NCBI GenBank assembly: GCA_028554645.1
Contig: JAQOOI010000016.1
Span: 744,001-808,000, forward strand
Direction: 5' to 3'
DNA length: 64,000 bases
Source of the DNA: Omphalotus guepiniiformis
Lineage: Eukaryota; Basidiomycota; Agaricomycetes; Agaricales; Omphalotaceae
Shown: positions 31,608 through 43,670 of the stretch, one piece after another
How positions within the stretch are numbered: the stretch's first letter is position 1
Layout of the letters: each line of letters starts with the position of its first letter
Program-made: the position numbers and the translations under genes
Notes under the pieces: model-generated
Told to the model about the DNA's origin: nothing
Databases searched by the model: none
The model's input: the letters and a program-made list of their open reading frames with translations, nothing else

Positions 31608-33923
31608 ATGGACGCGCTAATAGCCAAGGCGGACGCGATACACCCTGTATCAAAGAAACGAAAGACAGAGCATACTCAATCCAAAAAATCAAAACCTAGT
31701 GCTGGTCCATCTCATGACAAAACTGTCGAGTCGATCGCGAAACACACATCTGTGCCGAAATCTCTAAGGCAGACGCACTCTTTACCTGATGGCGCCGTAC
31801 CAAAATACAATCATATAGCTAACAAGAAGCTTCGGACTGATCTTGTGAGGAATTCTGCCCATGTTGCGCAGGCGAAGGCGTTGTTGGAGGATGCGGAGAT
31901 GCTTTTGACTGGGGAGGCGGGGACGATGCAAGTCGAAGGTCAGATGGATCGGACGTGGAGGGTCGGTCAAGAGGATATTAAGGAGTCAGCTGGGCAGGAA
32001 GCAGCGAGAGGGAGGAAAGAATGGAAATTGGAAGGTGGGCCGTATAGGTCTAGATATACGAGGAACGGAAGGTAGGATATCTTTTGTTTTCCTCATGGTT
32101 TTTTTGCGCTGAAGGCAAATGATCTACCTAGGCATCTAGCTATCGCCGGAAGGACTGGCCATGTAGCAACGTTCGATTGGCAGACAGGCACCCTACATAC
32201 AGAATTGCAGCTACAGGAAACTTGCCGAGATATAACGTATGTTTTCCAGTATATGTTACTGCTGGATTTTAATGCGACTAGTTAGGTTCCTGCATGATCA
32301 TTCACATTTTGCAGTCGCACAGAAGAAATATGTTTTCATATATGACCGCGACGGTGTCGAACTGCATTGTCTAAAAGCTCATATCGAGCCTACTCGACTT
32401 GAATTTCTTCCCTATCATTGGCTACTAGCGAGTATCGTACGTGCACTCGATTCGTCTCCCGTCACCGCTGTTCAAGATTTTGCCTTCTTACAGGGTAACG
32501 CAGGATACCTCAAATACCAAGACACCTCCACCGGTCAACTCCTCGTTGAACATCGAACAAAATTCGGAGCATGCAATGCCATGACTCAGAACCTTCACAA
32601 TGCTGTGATTCATCTAGGGCACCAAAACGGGCAAGTGACGCTTTGGACGCCGAACTTGCCTCACCCTGCTGTGCAGTTACTAGCCCACCTCGGGCCCGTA
32701 GCTAGCGTTGCGGTCGATCCGAGCGAGGGTGGGCGGTACATGGCGACCTCGGGAAAGGACGGGACGGTCAAGGTTTGGGATTGTCGGAATTGGAAGGGCG
32801 CAGTGAGGGAGTGGAGTGCGAGGGGAGGGACGGCGGAGGTGGAATGGAGTCAAAAGGGAGCTTTGGCTGTCGCCAGTGGTGGAACGGTCAATGTATGTTC
32901 TATCTCCTCAGTATTTCTTTTCTCTGGTCTTGGTCTTACGCTTATATACTATCAGGTATATACGACACCTTCAATACATGTACCCTTCCATGGAAACACC
33001 CAACCACCACTTTACATGACACACCCAATACCCCACCGACCTCTTACCTCATTACGCTTCGCGCCGTTCCAAGATATACTGACAATTGGGCACAATCTCG
33101 GGCTATCTAGCATCCTCGTCCCAGGTTCCGGTGAACCCAACTTTGACAGCACCGAAGCCGATCCATTCGAGAACAGAAAAGCTAGACGTGAGAGGGAGGT
33201 CAAGGGATTGTTAGACAAGGTCGGCCTCTTTTCCCATCCCTGTTATCGTATATCCACTGTTTTCTTTGATTTCATCCTTATGAAACTGAAACTGAAATTC
33301 ATTATGCTTTCTACCACAGATCCAGCCAGACATGATCACTCTAGATCCAGAATTTGTAGGCACGCTAGCGCCTCCTTCGAAACTTACGACGCAGACAACG
33401 TTCGACGGTAAGCCCCCCAAGGGCTCTGAGGTGCCATTTGCGAGGTTGTCTCGTATGGAAAGGCTCAAGGTGCAAGGCAAGGCGGATGAAACTGAATTAG
33501 TAGACAGTGATGGGAGTGACGGCGGGGAAGATCAGAATGGAACCAAGAAGAAAGTGGATCAAGAGGAGCGGGAGAAGAGGAGAATGAGGGGCAAAGGGAA
33601 GAGTTTGAAGAGGTCCGATGGATTCTTTGTTACTATGCTGACGTGTTTCCGGTCTGCTTACATTGCGCGCTTGTCACAGGTATCTACGGAAGCAGCGGAA
33701 AAATGTTATCGATCCTGCAGCGGTACGTCTCTTACTCTCTACCCGCGAATTCATCGAAAATAAATTTACTCAATCCTGTTGCTGGATACCTTAGGTCGCT
33801 ATTCGTGCGAAACTCGAAAAGCAGAAAGAGGAGCGACGCATGGAGAGGAGAAAGGCGGCTGGTCTCGAGGAAGGACGTAAACCCTCTGCTTTGGATCGAT
33901 TCAAAAGAGATTCCAAAGAGTAG
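31608..33923 (+). CDS. UTP7: U3 snoRNP-associated WD40 protein UTP7 (WDR46/BING4)
   Basis: Eight exons: 31608..32071, 32132..32236, 32286..32436, 32494..32892, 32956..33219, 33320..33612, 33680..33722, 33795..33923 give 615 residues. UTP7 is a small-subunit processome component needed for early 18S rRNA processing in the nucleolus. Seen: a basic N-terminus, a WD40 propeller (HLAIAGRTGHVATFDW, YVFIYDRDGVELHCL, YMATSGKDGTVKVWDC) and the C-terminal BING4CT region (RFAPFQDILTIGHNLGLSSI, EADPFENRKARREREV, TLDPEFVGT). The tail is strongly basic and acidic by turns (EEREKRRMRGKGKS, KEERRMERRKAAG), typical of nucleolar proteins. The gene ends 91 bp from the stop of the convergent monooxygenase. Confidence 0.95.
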
Positions 33924-34014
33924 TAGTTTCCCGGTTGTCACCGCGAGAGGACTTATACAACATTTGGGATATAATTTCCGATCGACTGAAAGACATTACA
34001 TTTATCCAAGGCCA

Positions 34015-35861
34015 TCATCGCTCCTCCAGCAGTCGAAGAGCCTCATCTAGACTATCTTTGACACTACTCGTCCAACACCACTTCCACTTCTCGACTATCA
34101 CATCACACATCTCCTTCAGTTTAGCCTCGATCTCTACCGGCGAAACGCGTTTCGTGTTGAAATCGAAATTGTCGTAATTCAAGGCGAAGTATCGACCATT
34201 GGCCAACGCCCTTGCGCCGAGTTTGTGTGACCAGGGCCGTCGCACGGCGTCGTATACTTGGAGAGCTCGAGATGCTGTTGAAGGCGTCGTGCGTTGGTGC
34301 GCAAGAAGCTCGGCAAGGATATATGCGTCCTGTAAAATGTAAATCGACAAGTGTTGAAGGGACGATAGAAAATGAGACTGACTTCTATCGCTTGACCAGC
34401 GCCTGAACCTTGGTGCGGACTGTAGGCGTGCGCCTGAAGAAGGATAATAATCACTGAAAAGCCGCAATCCGCATTGTAAGATACTTACTGCGTCTCCTAA
34501 GAGCACAACACGACCCGATACGAACGTAGGCAGAGGCTTAATGGTATGTATAGCCCACTTTGTTGGATTGCGGATGCACTAGCAAGATTCGTCAGTGAGT
34601 AGGGTTTGTGGCATGCATGTCAAGTCTTTATTTAGTTCGTACTAACCTTGATCCAAAATCGTGCGTCCGGTTCCCAATCTTCAAAGCGAGTGATACCTGC
34701 TATTTCAATAGCATCACTCGCTCTCCTCCACGGACGTTGATAGACTGTTCCTGCAAGTTCAGGTCTCGTGTGGAATAGGGCGAGATTAATCATGCGTCCG
34801 TGTGATACAGGGTACACTATCATGTGCTAGATGTCGCATATGAGGATTGTGTAGTCACAGGGCAACAGAGCATCCACTCACTACGCCCTTCCCCAAGTAC
34901 TGAAGTATGAAAGAGCCATTCAGCGAAGGTGAAGAAAGCTCTGATGAAACCATACCATGACAGGGACATCAGGAGGTGTAATTGACCTCGTCTCACAATC
35001 CTCTTGAAGACGTTTCAAAGGAATAAGCGAGCGATACGCAATGGAACCTGACCACAAGGGATCTATACAATCCAGAAGGTGCTGGGACTCCTGGTGCTGG
35101 CCTAGCGTCCGAGATACTTCTGCACGTTCGTGCAACAGGCTTTTCCTGACCGCAGAATTAACTCCATCGGCCCCTACAAGTACATCGCACGTTGCAGTGG
35201 AGCCGTCTTCGAAATGGAGGTGAACAGGACTGGATTCAATGTCCTTGTGTTGTGTATAAGACTGCAGGCGCTTCGCATAATAGATTGGAGAGCACGAAGG
35301 AATATGCTTCAAGAGTTCCTGCTGGAACTCTGCTCGATGGAACATAGAAAAGCGACCTAACACAATCGTAGTATTCCGTGATTTTTGAGGCGAATGAATA
35401 CTACGATCACCAGTGGTCCTACGTACCTTGAGTGTACATCTCACGAATTACGAAACCATTCGGCTGGTCACTTTTCCTGAAAGTCAGTGCGTGTGCTACA
35501 AAGGTCGTAACGAGATTAATTTGTCAAGGGAAACAGCAGAAGGGTATAAGCACTCACTCCTTTCCTTCCCAACAGGTGGTAGTGCCGTGATTTTGGCCAA
35601 ATCGACATCGAGTCCAAGTGCAGAGATCACGTCCCATGCGCGGGGGAACATGCCAATGCCGGCACCAAAGGCTGAGAATTGGCTTGCAGCTTCGTAAATG
35701 CCGACAGAGATGTCTGGAGATTTGGCAAGAGCACGAGCAAGTACGAGTCCTCCGATACCTCCACCGCTGATGAAGTTGTTGAGTTCAGTCACGATCACCA
35801 ACTGCATTCAGCGATCGGATGCAACATACCATACAGCCACTCTCAACTTTACTGCAGCCAT
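34015..35861 (-). CDS. FAD-dependent monooxygenase (salicylate hydroxylase-like)
   Basis: Exons 35861..35830, 35766..35558, 35495..35427, 35356..34956, 34899..34882, 34826..34647, 34578..34489, 34433..34383, 34329..34015 give 454 residues. Class A flavoprotein hydroxylase of the PHBH fold. Seen: the Rossmann CGGGIGGLVLARAL (from residue 11), which forms only after splicing of the short first exon; DVLVGADGVNSAVR; and the FAD/ribityl motif VLLGDAAHAYSPHQGSGAGQAIED, which is interrupted by two introns. Exon 5 is an 18-nt microexon. No signal peptide or membrane anchor. By family it uses NAD(P)H and O2 to hydroxylate a small aromatic or isoprenoid substrate; no neighbouring pathway gene identifies which. 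Convergent with UTP7. Confidence 0.92.
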
Positions 35862-38654
35862 AGTTGGGGTTTAGTGATGGCTCTGAGTTGGCACGAAGGC
35901 CACGACGAGTTTTGAAGAGAGCTGACAACTGGGATAAGTTCTTTGTCGGATCCACATAAGGAATGCTGAAGGCGAGCACCACCCGAGAATGTTAGATCAA
36001 GATTGTGGCGCTTTGTTCGAAAACGCGTGTCACCACGCAAAGACGACCGAGAGAGGCCTTTCCCTTTGACACCATGTAGGAGGGCCCGATGCGATAGCAT
36101 CATCAAGCCCGAGGAAGCAGTACATCGCGAGACGCCACCCTTATCCAGCTATAAAGCCGCGGTAGTGTGCCTGGAGGAAGTGAGGGAGAAACGTGGTCAG
36201 ATGTGCAGGAGTCGTTCAGTCAGCCTTGCGGGCGGAAGCTAGACGTTTCATTCGGCTGGTTCTTCGTGCACTATCCGCAGGAACGCTAGATTAGGAAGGC
36301 ATACATCTTATGTTGGGTTACATTAGCTTCGGGACATATCGCCCAGAGCAGTCTCAGTACATGACCTTGACCATTGTAGTCCTCTTATGCGTTGTAATGA
36401 GCTCTATACAAACTGCAAACAACTCAGTGAGAAGTGAGTCTATAGGAGTCAGATAGTCGGTGAGATCGAAAGAACCTCTTCTGAAAAAAAGGAGTTCCTT
36501 GAGGACCTCTTCTGTAATCCTTGAGTTTGAATGCAGGAGTTGAAGAGAAGAATAGCCCGCAATTACTTCTTTCTGATCTTTTGAAGATAGACCAACCAAC
36601 GCTTCTGTACAGTGTGCGGTCCGGTAGGAGGTCCCCCCGCTGTCTAAAGTAGTGAATGAGATACCATGTTCGCATGCAGGAAGGACACAGAGCTGACTTT
36701 GATGTGGGTGACAAGCTACGAGTAGGCTTATTGCCAACTCCCCGTTGCCATTTAGAGAGGATGACAACGGCATCGAACACATGCAGCGATTAGTGGCATC
36801 ACAGCAAGCAGAAAAAAACTTATCTGGCAGGGTATTAGACGAATCTCATACGCTCACATACGTGGCCGGTTATTCTGAGTCATAGCAGGTCAGTTGAGGT
36901 TGAGCGGCGCTTGCAGGCGCTAAGAGCTTCAACGCGCTTGAGTTTGCGTGGGCCCGTCTATTCTTCACAATTCAGGTCCCGATTTACAGCATTTGTCGCG
37001 CTCTCTGTAAGGTTTCTTGCCCGAACACTTCTTGGTTTACGGATATATACATGTCGAGGAGCAACGCCGCTAGCTGCGGGTCTAACAGTAACAAAACAGA
37101 TATTTTACTTCCCATGACTAAGTAAGCCACTTACTGTATTACACACACGGTGCCTTGGAATGCATCACAGTCACTTGACCTAAAGCTATTCAAGCAGGAA
37201 TTCTGTATTGAGCAAGAAAGACCAAGGAGAAGTGATGCAATTGTCACCTCAACGCTAATATGACATTTGTGATTCTCTCTAAAGGCCACAAAAACGCCCG
37301 CTCACCCTTGGCGCCCTGAGCCCCCCAGATAGGACCAGAAACAAGCCGGGACTGCGATCACAGGCAATGTAAGAAGCATACGGGGACACGCGGACACTGC
37401 CTCGCCCAGAAAAGTCTGGGTAAGCAATTTCCTCGATTGTGATCTTCAATATTAGTCGGTGAATCAGTTCATATTTCGAGCCTTCGTTTCGTGGCGGATC
37501 GTCTCTTGAACATGCTGGTACTAGTAGTTGGCTTTATTATTGAAAAGGAAAGCTAGCAGCGGAATGTCCTCACCGTGATTCTTAGCATGACTGAGCGACT
37601 TCCCTAGGCTTCGGCTGGATCCAAAATACTTAGTAAAGGTAGTGCAAAGGAGTCACTTACCAACTGTTGTTTGCCATGCGCAAAAGCCAAAGATTGTAAG
37701 GAGTAGGTATTAGACCAGCTACAAGTGGTTAAAGTACCATGAGATTGTCTGATAGTCGACTTTATTGACATCTCGTTATGGAGTCGTTCTGGATTACATA
37801 GCGACGTAGCGTCATGGATCGTATGCTCCCATGGCCGTCGGTCGCTCTGGTGCCAGTGCTTACTCGGGAGTGATTTTTGCATGGTATGTTCATGCTAGGC
37901 ATTATGTGCTAGAGAGAAAGATCTCTTAACGTTCTCTTAATGTTGAGGATAAACGTATGAGAAAGAAAGTTCAATGGCTGCTATGTACCCGTTATTGACG
38001 TTCGTTCTATAAGTGCTCGTCTTCGAGGATGAACAGAGAGAGAGCCAACTCTTCAAAAGTAACTTCAATCGGTTTCGTGTCTCCATGCCTGTGATATCCT
38101 TAGCTCTATGCAGGTATTTTATGGAGTTATGTGGGACTAACACGTACGTCATGGCCAGAGCGGCCCAGATGCGCCTAGGTCTACGTTTCTGTTCATTTCC
38201 CGTGAGAGGTTCAGAAGATAAAGGGTCGGTGAGAACCACTTCTTGGAGTACTTCGGGAGCGCTTCGTAAGAGTAGATGAATGTTCATCTGAATAATCTTG
38301 TTGAAGCAGCTTTCCACTGATAGAGAGCTCTTGTGAGATGGATCCCAGGCAAGCTTGTCTGGTGGAGATGAAAGGACAAGGCAGAGCCAGCCGCTATCGA
38401 GTGAAGAGTGTAAATCCCCGACTGAATCTCCGAGTAATGGTCGAGTCTGATACTCATATAGCTGATCTTCTTTCATACGGCAACTCGAATCCGATACCTG
38501 GATAATGGAAGATTACATCATACAATAAGCACGTGGATGAGTAGAAGCCCAACCAATCTATGAAGTCATTATTTTTTCCGTCATATTCTCTAGTTTGCAG
38601 GATGGTGGCTGCCCACATTCATCACTTTCCACGATCTGTTGCTGCTGTGTTAGA
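35862..38654. other. Gene-poor region with unassigned ORFs
   Basis: A 2.8-kb stretch. The longest frames are 179 codons on the minus strand (38476-37937), mixed composition with a Leu-rich helix in the middle, and 142 and 118 codons overlapping in different frames at 36354-36782 on the minus strand. None has a recognised domain or a convincing spliced structure, and none is repeated in the window. The left 300 bp should carry the promoter of the monooxygenase. Dense stops in many parts suggest decayed sequence. Confidence 0.4.
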
Positions 38655-40302
38655 ATGTGCACCCGACACATACAGCACTCCGACGGTCCCTCTCATGATC
38701 TCAACGTTGACGACATATGGTCAACGCTCGTCAGAGAGACAAGGCATGTCCGACAGGAGACCGCGAAACTGATGAAAGAGGATGATTCTTTGAGCTTGTA
38801 TCGTGGTCCAATAGGTATCTAACATTTGTGAACAGTCTCTTGTAGCAATGACGTCTATCCGACGGGTCCAGGTGCAATGTTGTTCTCTCGTACCGTGTCT
38901 TCGTTCATCGAACTCGGCCCACCTCGAGATCAAATTGGTCAAGCGGACTTGAAGGCAAACCTAACGAGAATTGACGAGTTATGTCTTCCTGCTTTGTCAG
39001 ACAAGCTTGGAAGAGCAAAGTGGTACCCAAAGTCACCTTCCAAGTACTCTTTCCTCGAAACCCCAGTCGGTGCTGCTACCGAGTTCCTCGTGCACTGTCT
39101 AGCCCCACAGAGTGATGCTGGATTCGCAAAAGATAGTTGGCCAGCATGCATCAACATCCTTCGCCGGGGTCTTGATCTTATTTCGAAAGAGTCTGACCAC
39201 AACGACGATGACGGATGTGAGGTTTTGTATGGCCGTGCAGGATTTCTTTATGCTCTACTCCGACTTCGAGAGGTAAACCAAGGTCAGAAAGCCAGAGGCG
39301 CCGCATCTGGGTTGCAAGAAGAAATCACAAGGGAAGTTGAATCCATCGTAACTGACGCCTGCTTAGCCAAAATCGTCAGGTCTATCATTGATCGAGGGCA
39401 TTTTGGGGCGTCCATGTATGCGTCTAATCTTTCCAGCACGGCTGCAGCACCAGCACTAATGTGGTCATGGCATCACAAACGATACTTGGGAGCCGCACAC
39501 GGCGTAGGTACGCTCCATTTCCGATTAACTCTTTGTGACTCCGTAACTTTCTGATGCACACGAGTAGCCGGTATCTTGCATGTCTTGTTGTTGTGTCCCA
39601 TGGGAATCATCAGCGATTACATGGCGCACATCTTGCAGACCATCGAATGGTTGATTGGATGTCATGACAAAGAAGGTAACTGGCCATCTAGTTTGAAGAA
39701 CCCAAGACCCGAGCATAACGACTTGGTGCAGTAAGCATAGTCTAATTCATGGTTGCATCGAAGGGGCCACGAGCACTAATTTACGCAGGTGGTGTCACGG
39801 TGCACCAGGAATGATCATCTTGCTCGCGACGGTGGTCCACCGAGCTCGCATACATCCGCAGAACATTCCGCTCTCTGAGGATCTCCGCCATCGAATAACC
39901 TCCACGATTCAGCGTAGTGGGGCTCTAGTCTACAGCCATGGCTTTTTGCGCAAAGGAATCGGGCTTTGCCATGGAGTCGCGGGATCGGTGTATGCGTTAT
40001 TAGCAGCATCGGATGCGATGGGGACTTTGAACCATTACGAGTACGCGAGAATACATTTCCTCAAGGCTATCCACCTTGCCTATCTAGCCAGAGACTACGT
40101 AGATCTCACTTCGAGGAGAGAGATGGACGTGCCGGATAGACCGTGGAGTTTGTACGAGGGTACAGCAGGAATGTGTAGTGCCTGGGCCGAGGTCTACGAC
40201 AGACTCGGTACTACTGGCAGGAACTTGGAGCGCCAGTTCTCTTGGTGCAGGTCCAGAAGTGGAATGCCAGGCTTTGACGATATTGATGTAGCGGGTATAT
40301 GA
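38655..40302 (+). CDS. LanC-like (LANCL-type) protein
   Basis: Exons 38655..38814, 38872..39507, 39568..39730, 39789..40302 give 490 residues in phase. The alpha/alpha toroid motifs of the LanC family are in order: YRGPIGAMLF (formed across intron 1), LYGRAGFLYALLRLR, GAAHGVAGIL, WCHGAPGMI, CHGVAGSVYALL and YEGTAGMCSAWAEV. The Cys of WCHG and the Cys-His of CHG are the zinc ligands of the family. Bacterial members cyclise lanthipeptides; eukaryotic LANCL proteins are glutathione-linked and cytosolic, and no peptide precursor is evident here. Intron 1 was set by phase and by a CTAAC branch site. The N-terminus is uncertain: upstream frames without ATG could belong to an extra exon. Confidence 0.85.
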
Positions 40303-41137
40303 GGGGTCTCTCAGCTGGATTCACGTCGTCATTGGAGAGAAAGATTCAGTTTTGGAAACAACGAAGAAAGAAGAACATCATGTACTTATTTTAATGGCTA
40401 TATGCGTAGTCCAACGCTAACCATTGTATACCAAATAAGCAGAATAAGAGGCTGTTCTTTGATTGTGGGCTCTTCCGTGGACGCTTGACAGAAGCTTGTC
40501 ATCAAGGATAACATCTTGGGCCTTAGCTTGCAGTGCGAGAAGTCAGAAGGCGTAAAGTTGCAGGCCAAACTTTGGCCAAAGGCGTTCTGCCAATGCCACA
40601 TTGTGCTGAGTTGCAGTTCTCAGCACGTGATTACATTTTAGTCTCACACTCAGGCCAGGAAAAACTTAGCCCAATATCACCCATGCTTGGTAAAGGAACG
40701 TGTTGTGCTCGCACTAACAGTATGTACAAGTCCATTTTGCAGCCAAAAAAAGGGAGATCAAGAGGAGCGCCATACCGCGGCAGCCCTAGGAAAGGATGAT
40801 GAGTACATAATATCGATAATTACCTGCGTAGTAAGTAGGAGATGTGATGTAGGAAGTTGCTATTTAAGTACGGACTAGGGATAGCGAGGGCAACCGCAGT
40901 GTGACGTTGTGTGAGTTGTAAAGGAATGGCGGGACAGCTTTGCACGTCTGTGTCGGAAGTGGGCTTAACTATGTAATTCACGGTATAAGAAATCTCAGCA
41001 AAGCGTAAAAACAACAAAGTAAGGTGGAGATACGGCAGGAGAGGGAAGAGTTAACAAACTGTCATGTAAACGGTGAAATGTCCACTTATTGGTTCCTTGT
41101 ACGGATATGAAAAAAGATAAAACGTCGTAAAGCTAAA
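40303..41137. other. Intergenic gap between convergent genes
   Basis: 835 bp between the stops of the LANCL-type gene and the copper radical oxidase. It holds both terminator and 3' UTR regions. Short frames (65-88 codons) have no recognised domain. Confidence 0.4.
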
Positions 41138-43670
41138 CTACCGGTAACGAGGAGCACCAGTTGGTGTGCTAGTGCTCAATCTCGACTCAGCGGCGTATGG
41201 GTCCAGCTCCATACTCATCCCGTTCTCTCTCATCCCATACGGCGCATCATGATACGGTGTCCGCAGCCCTTCATTCGCCAAACTCGTGCTGCTCGTATTC
41301 CACGTCTGACTGTGATTGTAATCAGGTTGTAGGGGCACGAAGGAACTCGAGTCAGAACTTCTCAATCCCCCAGCGCCGCCAGCAGCACCAGGGTACCCGG
41401 CCGATGCACTAGCACCACCCGTAGATGCATCTCTCATCGCGTAGGACATGTTCGGGGGCTGGCGGTTCTGGGAACGTCGGCGCCTGGCTAGGCAGATACC
41501 GATGAGTGCACCGATGACACCAACGACCACGATGCCGCCTACGACCGAGCCAACAATCGCTCCTGTATGCGACACAGTGCCGGTCGATGCAGTAGCGGCG
41601 GGGCTCGAATCTGTTCCACTTGCGCTTCCAGATGCCGAATCAAGTCGAGTGCTGGCAGGTAAGGTGCTGGCAGGGAGGGTAGGCTGAGTCTCCACCTTTC
41701 CGCTTCCGATGATGACAAATGTGGCGTTGGATGGAATACCGTTAACAACGACAAACAGCATGGCTGGTCCCGGCTGGAAGAGATTGGGGTTAGGAGGCAT
41801 TTGAGCAGTGTGAAGCGTGAGCGAGCCATCTTTGTTAACCGTGTAGGTGTTGTTTAATTGGAGGAAACGCTGACCCATATTCATGGCGTGGGTAGTCCAC
41901 CCGGGACGGACGACAACGACAGTAGTATTTGCAGCAGCGTCATTGCCCGAACCGGTATAAGAGCTGGCAGGTACAGTGATATCAAACGCATCACCGCCAT
42001 AGGTCAGCGTAGTGGGGACGCCAGTGGGAACAGGACGGGTAGAGGCGGAGAAGTACGGTGGGTAGAAGATCTCTGCTTTGTACGTGGTGGGGAAAAATGT
42101 CGAAGTATTCACGTCAACGTTGGGATTCGATCCAGCAATGATAACGGAAGCGTCAGGAAGGAGGAGGGCGGAGGAGTGGTACAAGCGAGGGATGTCCGAT
42201 GTGCTGAATCCGGCATTCGACCATCGACTGCCAGCTGGTGCTTCAGGATCATACATGGCAGGGGTTCCCACGGGATCGGCAGCCAGGGACATACCGTACG
42301 GCATCTGACTGTAGGAAAGAGTTGTACCAGTCTGAGTTGAATATCCCGCAGTGCCATTCTTGCCACCGTTGACAACCAGGAGCTTCCCGGTAGGAAGAAT
42401 AATGAATTGACCCATAGTACGTCCCTCTAACATGTCATCATCCTGGACGTACACAGGAGATGAGCCGTCCTGAGGTTCAGGCGTAAGACGTTGACAGTCC
42501 GTGGAGGCAGGGTAGTAGAAAGTATCAATGATAGGCCATGAGTAGTTGCCCCAAGCCTCATCGGGCATGTCAGAACCACCACAGAAAATAACGGTGGGAG
42601 TGTAGTTATTTGCGGGTGTGAGTGGAAGCAGAGTTACAGCGCCAGAAGCGGGATATACACGAGCTATGTTATTGGGCATGTCGGGAAGGTCGATCTCGGT
42701 GTTGGTGTCCGGGTCCCAGAGCACTGAGAACACGTAAATATTGAAATTTAAAGTGATAGGATTAGACACGTACTTGTCGAAATGTTAGCCTGGACCAGCA
42801 GCTTGCCAGAAGACATGAGGAAAGTGTGAGCGTAGGAGTTCAGACCCGAAGTCTTGATCATGAATTGCATAACTTGAGCTTCGCGACCATTTGCAGGGTA
42901 GAACTCATACGTGGGCTCAGCAGCACCACCTTCGTATTCGGGATCGATGTTTGGTGTATTTCTGTTGACGTAACCACCATTGACGAATCCACCGATTAGA
43001 ACAACCGTTCCGTCACCCAAAGCTTCGGCCGCCGAATACCAACGCGTCTTCTGCATGGAAAGAACCTCAGGGTTATCAAACCACTGGCATTCGGGTGAGT
43101 CGAAATCGTCGGCATCTGTACAAGGATTCAAGACACGAATAGCTTTTCCACCGTCATAGTCGCCGAAAGTGGCGTCAAATGCTCCAGATCCAGCTGAGTT
43201 CTTCACCGACCCAATATTGCCGCCCGGGCCAATAGCACCATTACCACCGAACGTGGCGTAAGAGCCATTGGGAAGATGCATGCCGGACGCACAGAAGACG
43301 TTAGTCGCGACGTCCATAACCGTTGATTGATGAGAATTCAAGTCCCTGAACGCACACTACGTTTGGAATACCTGGGACCCGCAAGGAAACTAAATAGTCC
43401 CAGACAGCACCCCAAGCTGGATGACCATTGATTTGTGCGGCATTCGCCTCAGCTTTGTCTAATATATACACCTTCTCTTGGTTACCCACGAACATCTTGT
43501 AGCGACGCAGTCAGAAAGGAGGAACAAGAAAGCAAGGAACGAAAAAGATTCATCATCATAGCACTAACTTGAGTTACTCCTCCATCTGCAAATGTGCCTG
43601 CGGTAACCGCCAATGCTGGCGAAGTTGTTGTTGCCAGCCAGAGGGCCAGCAAAGAAAAAGGCGCAAACAT
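41138..43670 (-). CDS. Membrane-anchored copper radical oxidase (glyoxal oxidase family)
   Basis: Exons 43670..43569, 43495..43401, 43345..42774, 42723..41138 give 784 residues. A signal peptide (first 21 or so) leads into a seven-bladed propeller and the C-terminal DUF1929-type domain. Family ligands are visible: the Cys for the Tyr-Cys cofactor in TNVFCASGMHLPNG (about 84), Tyr in KTRWYSAAEALGDG, Tyr-His in RLYHSSALLLPDAS and His in GWTTHAMNMGQRF. These extracellular enzymes oxidise aldehydes or alcohols and release H2O2 for lignocellulose attack or wall work. Unlike secreted glyoxal oxidase, a Ser/Thr-rich stalk, a transmembrane helix (about 644-668, followed by RRRR) and a 115-residue cytosolic tail follow. 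Intron 2 (43346-43400) ends in AG but starts GG. Confidence 0.92.
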
